Shown: positions 50,979 to 57,704 of the stretch, one piece after another
Layout: each line of letters begins with the position of its first letter
How positions within the stretch are numbered: the stretch's first letter is position 1
Assembly: GCA_016714045.1 (NCBI GenBank)
Contig: JADJNY010000015.1
Coordinates: 806,001-870,000 of the forward strand
Length of the DNA stretch: 64,000 nucleotides
Direction: 5' to 3'
From: Planctomycetota bacterium
GTDB lineage: Bacteria; Planctomycetota; UBA1135; GCA-002686595
Made by a program: the position numbers and the translations under genes
The notes under the pieces: generated by a model
The model's input: only the letters and a program-made list of their open reading frames with translations
The model's database searches: none
Told to the model about the DNA's origin: nothing

Positions 50979-51482
50979 TCAGAGGTCGAACAGCCGAACG
51001 CCGCCCGAGACGAGCTCCGCCGGCAAGTCCGCACGGATTTCACCGGTCGATGGGCGGTAGATCCACCCCGCGACGCCCTCGCCGGACAACGGCCAGGGCG
51101 CGCCCGGCGGCAGACAGCGGATCGTGTCCTGACCGTTCCACGGGTTGCGCGGGAGCTCGGGCCCGAGGTAGCCGGCGAGCGCGGTGCGCACGTCGAGCTC
51201 TTCCCCTTGGGCCGGCCAACTCTGCTCGGCGAGATGGTAGAGCGCGATCGCCTCGCGCAGCTCGGTGAGCCCGCTGCGGATCCGGTTCGCGGCCCGCGAG
51301 CTCGCCTCCTCGGTCCACTGCGCCTGCGTCCTGGACACGCGGCCCAGGAAAAACACGAGCGCCCCGACGATGACGATCAAGGTGAGCTGCACGCTCGACG
51401 CCGCATCGATCCAAGGCCCGCCAGAGCGCAAGGGCCGCGGGGGCAAGAAGCTCGGCGGAACGGAGGGCGGTCGATCGAGCAC
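50979..51482 (-). CDS. Pseudopilin GspG-like protein
   Basis: 167 aa if started at the GTG at 51482, which has GGAG 9 bp upstream; a GTG at 51392 would give 137 aa. One membrane helix (SVQLTLIVIVGALVFFLGRV) precedes a GspG-like C-terminal domain: IRSGLTELREAIALYHLAEQ, then SWPAQGEELDVRTALAGYL and LPRNPWNG. There is no obvious prepilin peptidase site before the helix. In the present assembly the integrase frame runs into this gene with no stop between them. Confidence 0.6.
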   Translation of the reverse strand: MLDRPPSVPPSFLPPRPLRSGGPWIDAASSVQLTLIVIVGALVFFLGRVSRTQAQWTEEASSRAANRIRSGLTELREAIALYHLAEQSWPAQGEELDVRTALAGYLGPELPRNPWNGQDTIRCLPPGAPWPLSGEGVAGWIYRPSTGEIRADLPAELVSGGVRLFDL

Positions 51483-52985
51483 GGGACCCGTCTCCGCGCG
51501 GGGGGAAGTGCGCGGGAGTGGTCGGAGGACTGTCGACCAGGAAGCGCGGCCGCCTTGAGTCGGGAGCTCGGCGTTCCTTTCACGGGTCCCGGAGCATCGG
51601 CTACGCTGCGCCGTCACGCGCCCGTAGCTCAGCAGGATAGAGCGGCGGTTTCCTAAGCTGAACTTGTCGTGTTTTCGGCGAGCGCCGCGGACGCTGCACA
51701 GTCTCGCACGCGGTCGCACCGGCTCGCGCAACTCGGTGACCGCACCAGGGTTGCGACGGGGGTCGTCGCCGTCGAGGTCGGACCCGTCGTCGCACGCCGT
51801 CGCTTCGCCACGCGCTGGAACGTGCTCCGACTGCTGAGGAATCTGCTGAGGGCCGGTTTTTCCGCCGCCGGAAACCGGTGACTCAGTATCAGTGGTGGAG
51901 ACCGGTGCCCTCGGTGCTGAGTCTCGCCGACCACCGGGGAGGAGCTGCATCGCCGCCGTCGTGTCGGCGTGCGAGAGCATCGTGTAGTGCTTCAGCGTCG
52001 TGCGGTAGTCCGCGTGCCGCATGATGCGCTGCGCGATCTGCGGCGCGATGCCGGCGCGGGCGAGGCGGGTGCCCAGTGTGGCCCGCAGCCCGTGGAGGTC
52101 CGCGACGCGGCCCTGGTCGTCGACGTCCGCGATGCCTGCGCGTTCGAAGTCGTGTTGGCGGGTGAGGTTCGTGACCGCGGTCGGGAACACACGATCGGTC
52201 GGCTTGGCGTCCGCGGGCCGACCGGCCTTGAGCTCGGCGAGCAGCTCCGGGTGGAGCGGCACGACGTCCTCGCGCTTCGCCTTGCCGTCGCGGATCGTGA
52301 GCAGGCCCGCTTCGAGGTCGACCGAGCTCCACGTGAGCTTCGTGAGCTCGGAACGCCGCAGCCCTGCGAGCACCGCCGTTAGATACCAGCCGCGCCGCCC
52401 GCGCTCGGCCGCGACCGCAAGCAGCCGCTCGAGCTCCTGATCGGTCAGCGGCCGGCGGATCCTCCGACGGTCGCGCGACTCATCGAGCTTCGGCAGGAAC
52501 TCGAGCGGATGCGTCTCGACCCGGCCCGTCTTCCTGCACCAGTTCCCAAACGCCCGCAGCGTTTCGCGGCGTGTGTTGACGGTCCTCGGTGAGCGGCCGA
52601 GCTCGCGGAACGACGCGAGCGCGCGTTCCACGACCTCAAGGCGGAGGTCGACGAGACGCGAGGCGCCCGTCTCCTCCATGATCCAGTTGAGGTGGCGCTC
52701 CTTGTCGACGATCCCCATCGGAGCCAGGCCACGACTCCGGCAGTGCTGGATGTACTCGCGCACGTGCTGCGCGAGCGGCTTCTTGCCTTCCTCGGTGAAG
52801 CGGTCCTGCCGCGCGTCGACGACCCCCTCGCGGCGCAGGGCGACGTCCGCCTCGAGCTTCTGCGCGATGCGCTCGGCGGTGCGCTTGTCGGTCGTCCGGC
52901 TCGACTTCTGCCGACGCCGTCCATGCTGGTCGAAGTACTCCACCAGCCAAGGTCCCATGCCGTTCCTCCGAAAGACGCTGGCCAT
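50979..52985 (-). CDS. Tyrosine integrase, frame open through the tRNA remnant into the pseudopilin gene
   Basis: ATG at 52985 (MASVFRRNGMGPWLVEYFDQ). Residues 1-70 are an arm-type binding region, about 85-180 a core-binding SAM-like domain, and 195-375 the catalytic domain: LAGLRRSELTKLTW (Arg), GKAKREDVVPLH (Lys), LHGLRATLGTRLA (HxxR), IMRHADYRTTLKHY (His, Tyr). The protein proper should end near residue 440, about 51655. No stop occurs there; the frame (668 codons) crosses the antisense of the truncated tRNA and then the host GspG-like gene. A separate pseudopilin start is given as its own entry. The integrase presumably drives insertion at the tRNA anticodon loop. Confidence 0.8.
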   Translation of the reverse strand: MASVFRRNGMGPWLVEYFDQHGRRRQKSSRTTDKRTAERIAQKLEADVALRREGVVDARQDRFTEEGKKPLAQHVREYIQHCRSRGLAPMGIVDKERHLNWIMEETGASRLVDLRLEVVERALASFRELGRSPRTVNTRRETLRAFGNWCRKTGRVETHPLEFLPKLDESRDRRRIRRPLTDQELERLLAVAAERGRRGWYLTAVLAGLRRSELTKLTWSSVDLEAGLLTIRDGKAKREDVVPLHPELLAELKAGRPADAKPTDRVFPTAVTNLTRQHDFERAGIADVDDQGRVADLHGLRATLGTRLARAGIAPQIAQRIMRHADYRTTLKHYTMLSHADTTAAMQLLPGGRRDSAPRAPVSTTDTESPVSGGGKTGPQQIPQQSEHVPARGEATACDDGSDLDGDDPRRNPGAVTELREPVRPRARLCSVRGARRKHDKFSLGNRRSILLSYGRVTAQRSRCSGTRERNAELPTQGGRASWSTVLRPLPRTSPRAETGPVLDRPPSVPPSFLPPRPLRSGGPWIDAASSVQLTLIVIVGALVFFLGRVSRTQAQWTEEASSRAANRIRSGLTELREAIALYHLAEQSWPAQGEELDVRTALAGYLGPELPRNPWNGQDTIRCLPPGAPWPLSGEGVAGWIYRPSTGEIRADLPAELVSGGVRLFDL
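51618..51656 (+). pseudogene. 5' half of a tRNA-Arg(CCU), truncated at the anticodon loop (attachment site)
   Basis: Acceptor arm GCGCCCG, TA, D arm GCTC/GAGC with loop AGCAGGATA, anticodon stem 5' side GCGGT and the full loop TTCCTAA with anticodon CCT at 51652-51654. The bases that follow (GCTGA) do not complete the stem (ACCGC expected), and no T arm or 3' acceptor strand is seen. It ends exactly where the integrase gene region begins. This is read as the attL junction of an element inserted in the anticodon loop. Confidence 0.75.
51640..51660. other. Probable attL crossover of the integrated element
   Basis: Chromosomal tRNA sequence on the left changes into integrase coding sequence on the right at about 51656/51657. 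The last shared tRNA bases are TTTCCTAA. A matching right junction, with the 3' half of this tRNA, was not found and may lie beyond 64 kb. Confidence 0.55.
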
Positions 52986-53033
52986 GGCTCAGGCCTCCCT
53001 CGGGTTCGGCACGGCCGACCGCGCGAAGGTGGT

Positions 53034-53107
53034 ACCCCCGGCAGGGCTCGAACCTGCGACCTGGTCTTTAGGAAAGACCTGCTCTATCCAAACTGAGCTA
53101 CGGGGGC
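53034..53107 (-). tRNA. tRNA-Arg(CCU), complete
   Basis: Cloverleaf on the minus strand: acceptor GCCCCCG / CGGGGGT (G1-U72 wobble) with discriminator A, D arm GCTC/GAGC, anticodon stem GGTCT/AGACC with loop TTCCTAA (anticodon CCT), and T arm GCAGG-TTCGAGC-CCTGC. It lies 48 bp before the integrase start on the same strand and carries the same anticodon as the broken tRNA at 51618, in inverted orientation. No encoded CCA. Confidence 0.92.
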
Positions 53108-53200
53108 TTTCGGCGGCCATGGTACGCGGCGCTCGCGGGCGAAGCATCAGGGACGGCGGGGAAGGAGGGAAGCGCATCTAGGATCGATTCCGCGAGGGCG

Positions 53201-53425
53201 TCAAGATCGCCCGGTCCGGCGGGCCGCAACCCACGCCCGGAGGTCCTCCGTCGGGTACCGCAGGGCCCGTCCGATGCGGACCGCGGGGACCTCGCGGCAG
53301 TTGGTCAGCTCCCAGAGCTTCCGCGGCGAGATGGCGAGGAAGCGCGCGGCCTCGGCTGGCCGGAGCAGGAGGGGCTCAGGGGTCAGGATGGAGGAGCGAT
53401 CGGCGGCCGGCTTGATCTTGTCCAT
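53201..53425 (-). CDS. Helix-turn-helix excisionase/AlpA-type DNA-binding protein
   Basis: 74 aa from the ATG at 53425 (MDKIKPAADRSSIL); a longer start at 53470 is possible. A MerR/excisionase-like winged helix: EPLLLRPAEAARFLAISPRK, then LWELTNCREVPAVRIGRALR and YPTEDLRAWVAAR. Proteins of this type direct integrase toward excision or regulate element genes. It sits on the integrase strand just upstream of the tRNA. Confidence 0.8.
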   Translation of the reverse strand: MDKIKPAADRSSILTPEPLLLRPAEAARFLAISPRKLWELTNCREVPAVRIGRALRYPTEDLRAWVAARRTGRS

Positions 53426-53562
53426 GGTGGGCTGCCGGGGAGGTTCCCGGTGCAGCCCAAGTAGGGCCATGCCGTGACGAGCGACAACCTGCGAGACGCG
53501 CGGTCAGATCGCGTTGCGACCGGACAACGCCTGGTCCCCGAACCGACCGCCCGCGATCCAGT

Positions 53563-54278
53563 CTACGAAAGCAGGCGAGCAGCGAGAGCAGAAAAGATTG
53601 CGGCCACGGCGACCAGCACCCACTGCATCAAGGCCTTCTTGCGTTCGCGAGCCGTTGCAGCCTGGCGCTCGTGCTCAGCGTCCGCCGTGGCCGATTCGCG
53701 TACTCGCTGTACTTCGCGGCGAAGCTCCACGATTTCCTCGGTCTGTGCCACGACGACCGCCGAGAGTTTCTCGAATCGCTCGTCCTGATGTGTGTCGCGC
53801 CGAGGCTTTGGATGGAGCAGGAAAGTCGGATCCAGTCTCGGACGGCGGGCCTCCATGTCCTCCAGGTTTCGCGTGAGCGCGGTCAGACGATCGATGCCGG
53901 CGAGCTCGAGGACTTTGCGGGGGCGGGAAAGACCGCGCGCACTCCTGTGCAAGTCGCGCCGCCGGGCTTTCCGCGAGCTCGCGCGCGAACTTCGCAGTCG
54001 GGCTATCCGCCAACTCGCGGGCGAGCCTCCCCAGCAGGATTCTCCGCCAAGTTCAACGTGTCCTGGAGTGCTCTCATCGGGGCGAGCTGTTCCTCCATGA
54101 TCCTGATCGGCGCGAGCGCACGCTCCATCGCAATTGCGGGCGCGAGAATCCGCTCGTGGTGTCGGGCGATTCCCTTCAGGGTCTCCATGTGGCGCCTGTC
54201 CCGCTCGGCGCGCTCCTCGACAGAAAGAGCCGCCTCGCGCTCCGCGCAGATCTTCTTCAGCTCGCTCAACGTCGCCAT
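53563..54278 (-). CDS. Coiled-coil, C-tail-anchored protein of the element, two frameshifts
   Basis: Three frames join into one 237-residue protein if one base is removed at GGG 54019-54021 and one at GGGGG 53919-53923. Frame 1 gives MATLSELKKICAEREAALSV, then HHERILAPAIAMERALAPIR. Frame 2 gives ELADSPTAKFARELAESPAA. Frame 3 gives VLELAGIDRLTALTRNLEDM, TEEIVELRREVQRVRESA, and the C-terminal helix ALMQWVLVAVAAIFSALAAR. The composition is long heptad-like helices with a tail anchor. Last gene of the XRE-ImmA operon. No family recognised. Confidence 0.6.
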
Positions 54279-54281
54279 GCT

Positions 54282-54876
54282 CTACCTCGTTCTCCATCCG
54301 CCACTCTGGCCCCCGTCGCGCGTCGTGTACCCGCCGCTGCCGGAGTCGGCACCGGGTCCGGGGTTGCCGGCCGTTCGAGGTCCTATTCCGTCGCCTCCGC
54401 CCGGTGTCGTCGTTCGCGCTCCAGGGCCGGCGCCCTCTCGCGTGAAGTAGTCGCGCCCGTACGTCATCGATCGGTCGCTGACCTCCGGGGAGGGCGTACC
54501 ACCGACCGCGCCTTCCCGTGGCGATTCCGGCCTCGGTTCCGGCAAGCTCCGGAAGACGTGTTCACAAAGGAAACTCCATGCCGCCTTCACTCCCTCTTCC
54601 GGCCCACCCGGCAGCGCCCGCACCGGCTGCGGTTGCCGCCCAACGTACGACCGTACCGAACCGAGATCGCCGCTCCGTCTCCGAAGCCGGAGTGATCTCC
54701 TTGAACCGCTTGCGCATGTCTTCGACGCACACGTGGATTCCGAGCAGCTCGTTGTCCGAGGCATAGAACGCTCGCACTTGCTTGGCATGGCACGCCGCAC
54801 GGACCTCGTCCGCCGTCGCCTGGAAGGAACGCAGCGCATCTTCCAAGGGTATGAACCGGCCTTGTTCATTCGTCAT
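54282..54876 (-). CDS. Hypothetical element protein, possibly frameshifted
   Basis: It starts MTNEQGRFIPLEDALRSFQA at 54876 and overlaps the ImmA gene end by 11 bp. The uncorrected frame stops at 54562 (104 aa: ASDNELLGIHVCVEDMRKRF, then an Ala/Gly tail). Moving one base near 54640 instead gives a longer protein that ends at 54282, only 3 bp before the next start: KAAWSFLCEHVFRSLPEPR, MTYGRDYFTREGAGPGA, then a Gly-rich tail. The tight spacing favours the longer version. No family recognised. Confidence 0.5.
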
Positions 54877-55717
54877 CGCCAGTCTCCTCGCCTTCCTCGT
54901 CGAGCGCCTCGTCAGTGAACAAGACGGTCAGCGTTCGGTCGTAACGCCCCAACCCAACGACATCCTCGTTCATCTCGGTGTCCGGCGCGCCGTCGAACCA
55001 GTCCGAGAGCATCGAGGTGCCTTCCTTCTCAACCGCGCCAGTGATGTTGGAAGCCGTTCGATTGAAGTCCGCAGTGACGGTGCGACGAGGGACGGGAGAT
55101 CCCTTGCGCAGCCAGGACAGACCGCGTCGCGTCGTGATCGCATCGGACATGAAGCAGTACTCGACCGTCTGTCCTTTGCTCACGATCACGGCAACCGGAT
55201 CGTCAGCGTAGAGGGCGAACCGGATCGCTGTGGCGGTGATCGAGGTCCTGCACATTGCGGCGAGTGCCTGGACGGTGCCGAATCCGACTGCCTGCTGAGC
55301 GCGCAGCGCCCCCCGGAAGAGTCTCTCGGGCATCAGTAGCGCGCCCGCGAAGTAGTCGGCCTGCCGCTCGATCGGATCTGCGGACACGAAGCCGCTGTGC
55401 GATTGGTGGATCGTTCGTCCGTTGGCGAACAGCGCGGTCGGGTGCCCAGGCAGGAAGAAGTGCCCGAGCTCGTGCGAAACCGTGAAGCGTTCGAAGCCCT
55501 CGTTTCCCAGCCCGCGTGCGTACAGGATCCCGTACGCGGAACCCACAACCGTCAGGCATCCGGAACAGCTGTCGAGATCCGCGGCCTGCACGATGATGTC
55601 CTTTCGCGTCGCGACCGCGAACGGGTCGACGGGCAGCGTCTCCATCCCCAGCGCTGTGAGCACCTCGTCCGCGCAGTTCGCGGCCTCCCTCATCGCGAGC
55701 TTCTCTGCGCCCTTCAC
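54866..55717 (-). CDS. ImmA/IrrE-type metallopeptidase
   Basis: 283 aa. Zinc motif HELGH in RFTVSHELGHFFLPGHP and the downstream ERQADYFAGALLMPERLF define the ImmA/IrrE peptidase. A C-terminal acidic domain (DEALDEEGEETGDDE) follows. The start overlaps the XRE gene stop by 4 bp (ATGA). In integrative elements such as ICEBs1 this pair works as an anti-repressor protease and repressor: the protease cuts the XRE protein to switch the element on. The same role is inferred here. Confidence 0.88.
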   Translation of the reverse strand: MKGAEKLAMREAANCADEVLTALGMETLPVDPFAVATRKDIIVQAADLDSCSGCLTVVGSAYGILYARGLGNEGFERFTVSHELGHFFLPGHPTALFANGRTIHQSHSGFVSADPIERQADYFAGALLMPERLFRGALRAQQAVGFGTVQALAAMCRTSITATAIRFALYADDPVAVIVSKGQTVEYCFMSDAITTRRGLSWLRKGSPVPRRTVTADFNRTASNITGAVEKEGTSMLSDWFDGAPDTEMNEDVVGLGRYDRTLTVLFTDEALDEEGEETGDDE

Positions 55718-56073
55718 GCCTCGTCCTTCGGGGGCTTGTTCTTCGCCGCAAGGAGCTTCGCCATCGCGGCCAGTGTTTCCTGGTCGGCAGCCGACATCTT
55801 GGAAAGGTGCCGGAACATCTGCTCGGCGACCGGGCCCGCCGCGCCGGCCCCTTCCTGACGCCCGATCAGGTAGTCCGTCGTGACGCCAAGCGCGTCGGCC
55901 AACGCCCGGAGGTTCTCGAAGGAGGGAGCCCGGCGTCCCGTCTCGAAGTGGGACACGGCCGAGGGCTGGAGCCCGGATCTCGTCGCGAGCTCGGCCTGGC
56001 TCAGCCCCTTCTGCTCCCGGGCGGCCCGGAGCAGGCTGGCGAAGTCCCTGGGGGGCGGGCTTGACGGTCCCAT
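55714..56073 (-). CDS. XRE-family transcriptional repressor
   Basis: 119 aa. Helix-turn-helix of the Cro/C1 type at about residues 10-65: FASLLRAAREQKGLSQAELA, then SGLQPSAVSHFETGRRAPSF and LADALGVTTDYLIGR. The C-terminal helical tail (FRHLSKMSAADQETLAAMAK) may oligomerise. First gene of a minus-strand operon with the ImmA protease. It is divergent from the DUF3892 gene, so the 140-bp gap likely holds its operators. Confidence 0.85.
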   Translation of the reverse strand: MGPSSPPPRDFASLLRAAREQKGLSQAELATRSGLQPSAVSHFETGRRAPSFENLRALADALGVTTDYLIGRQEGAGAAGPVAEQMFRHLSKMSAADQETLAAMAKLLAAKNKPPKDEA

Positions 56074-56213
56074 GACGTATCCGTATAGTTGTAGGTGACG
56101 TTGGCGTCTCGCTGGTGGGGCCGCCTTTTTTGGGGCCCCACCATAGACGACTTCGTCAGATTCTACGTGACGGCTACCACAACCGCAAGGGCCAACGGCC
56201 CGGAGCGATCCAC
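56074..56213. promoter_or_regulatory. Divergent regulatory region with a 10-bp inverted repeat
   Basis: Between the XRE gene and the DUF3892 gene. The inverted repeat TGGTGGGGCC (56113-56122) / GGCCCCACCA (56134-56143) surrounds a T6 run. Two similar 9-mers, TAGGTGACG (about 56093) and TACGTGACG (about 56163), flank it and could be operator half-sites. Lower GC than the surroundings (CCGTATAGTTGTAGG) fits a promoter. Confidence 0.5.
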
Positions 56214-56519
56214 ATGAGCGACTACCGCATCGTCTGCACCAACCAGGAACCCTGCTACCTCTCCACGCACCAGGCGCATATCGTCGCCGTGGGCACGGGC
56301 AACGACCCCGCTCAGGCGTCGGACCGCTGGACGCTCGACCAGGTCCTCGCCGCCATGAAGCGCGGCGACCGCTTCTTCACCCAGGGCATTCAGTCCGGGA
56401 GGACCGCCATGGTCGAGCCCTACGAGTGCGGTCGCTGCCGTCGGACCTACATCCGTTCGCGCCCCGACTCCGTGCAGGACAACAACCTCGACAACCTGCG
56501 GGTCTGCAACTGGAAGTAG
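56214..56519 (+). CDS. DUF3892 family small protein
   Basis: 101 aa from the ATG at 56214 (MSDYRIVCTNQEPCYLSTHQ). DUF3892 layout: IVAVGTGNDPAQ, then LDQVLAAMKRGDRFFTQG and CGRCRRTYIRSRPDSVQDNN with the final LDNLRVCNWK. Two Cys pairs could bind metal. Members are small proteins of unknown function, often on mobile elements. It is divergent from the repressor and probably under its control. Confidence 0.75.
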   Translation: MSDYRIVCTNQEPCYLSTHQAHIVAVGTGNDPAQASDRWTLDQVLAAMKRGDRFFTQGIQSGRTAMVEPYECGRCRRTYIRSRPDSVQDNNLDNLRVCNWK

Positions 56520-56625
56520 TCGGGCGCGGTCGAGCCGCGAGTCTGGGGGTTGCCACGCGCACGCCGAGAGGCGTATCGTGTGCGCGATAAACTGGATTAT
56601 CACGAGCACAGGAGGGGTGCCGAAC

Positions 56626-57606
56626 GTGACCGATGAGCTCGATCCAAAGTCCCGCGCCCTGGTCCTCGAGACCAGGTCGGGCGAACTGCGCCCGAGCGTC
56701 GAGCTCCTCCGCGAGGTCCCCGAAGAAGAGGTCTGGCTCCAGGGGCAGCGGTCCGAGCAGACCCGTCGAGCGTACAAGGCGGACATCCGGCACTTCATCG
56801 AAGTGCTCGGGGTCCGGGGCCGGGACGAGCTCCGTCGGGTCGACCGCGCCGCGGTGATCCACTGGCAGCGGGCCATGGAGGCCGAAGGCGCCCGCCCGCG
56901 GACCATCCGCCGGCGGCTATCGGCGCTCTCGAGCCTGTTCAGCCACCTCGTCACCCGCCGGCTGGCCGACACGAACCCCTGCCGCGAGGTCAAGCGACCG
57001 CGCGTGAATCGGACGCGGGGCGAGACCCGGTCCTTCTCCCAGAAACAAGCGCGGGCGTTGCTCGACGCTCCGGAGGTCACGACACTCCAGGGACTGCGCG
57101 ACAGGGTGATCCTCTCCATCGGCCTCCAGGTCGGAGCGAGGCGCTCCGAGATCGCGCGCCTCGCCGTGAAGGACTTCCACCAGAACCAGGGCTACTGGAG
57201 CCTCCACTTCGTCCGGAAGGGCGGGGAGGACCTCTCCGTCTCGGTCAACCCGCAGACGGCGCAGCGCATCCACGAGTACCTGCGGGCCGCCGGCCACGAC
57301 ACCGACCTCGACGGGCCTCTGCTCCGCCCGACGCGCCCCAATGGGCGTTCGAACGACGGTCGCCGGCGCATGAGCGCCGACATGGTCGATCGCGTCCTGA
57401 AGAAGTACTGCCGCCAGGTCGGCTTGCCGCTCGGCTTCAGCGCTCACTCGATGCGGGCGACCTTCATCACGACCGCCCTCCAGAACGGCGCGAGCCTCGA
57501 GGACGTCCAGCGTGACGTCGGGCACGCCGACCCCACGACGACCAAGCTCTACGACCGCCGGGGCCACAACCCGGAGAAGAGCGCTTCCTTCTTCGCCAAC
57601 TACTGA
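56626..57606 (+). CDS. Tyrosine recombinase (second integrase)
   Basis: 326 aa from the GTG at 56626, with AGGAGG 10 bp upstream; a GTG at 56578 is a less likely start. SAM-like N-domain at about 30-130 (WLQGQRSEQTRRAYKADIRH). Catalytic set: GARRSEIARLAVKDF (Arg), FVRKGGEDLSV (Lys), FSAHSMRATFITTALQ (HxxR), VGHADPTTTKLYDRRG (His, Tyr). It differs clearly from the integrase at 52985. Its place directly before the helicase gene suggests a role in mobility of the defence module. Confidence 0.85.
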   Translation: MTDELDPKSRALVLETRSGELRPSVELLREVPEEEVWLQGQRSEQTRRAYKADIRHFIEVLGVRGRDELRRVDRAAVIHWQRAMEAEGARPRTIRRRLSALSSLFSHLVTRRLADTNPCREVKRPRVNRTRGETRSFSQKQARALLDAPEVTTLQGLRDRVILSIGLQVGARRSEIARLAVKDFHQNQGYWSLHFVRKGGEDLSVSVNPQTAQRIHEYLRAAGHDTDLDGPLLRPTRPNGRSNDGRRRMSADMVDRVLKKYCRQVGLPLGFSAHSMRATFITTALQNGASLEDVQRDVGHADPTTTKLYDRRGHNPEKSASFFANY

Positions 57607-57659
57607 GCCGCTCCCCAGCTCGCATCTCCCATGGGTCCTCGACGCTCGCGCCCCGCAAA

Positions 57660-57698
57660 CTCCCACCTTGGCACCGCTGAAGCCGAGGGTGGGAGGAG
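57660..57698 (+). promoter_or_regulatory. Hairpin covering the ribosome-binding site of the helicase gene
   Basis: Left arm CTCCCACC (57660-57667) pairs with GGTGGGAG (57688-57695). TTGGC (57668-57672) pairs with GCCGA (57682-57686), leaving G57687 bulged; the loop is 9 nt. The right arm overlaps the Shine-Dalgarno GGAGGAG at 57692-57698 of the GTG start at 57705. Folding would hide the site, so translation may be regulated, unless the hairpin is simply the terminator of the recombinase gene. Confidence 0.5.
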
Positions 57699-57704
57699 CG
57701 TCGC

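Noticed and set aside
49997..51482. A complete type II secretion operon
   Set aside because: Only two pseudopilin-like genes are seen, with a 540-bp gap; no gspD/E/F.
53034..53107. Intact tRNA-Arg as the second attachment-site copy (attR)
   Set aside because: It is inverted relative to the truncated tRNA and differs in arms and D loop; site-specific integration would give a direct repeat.
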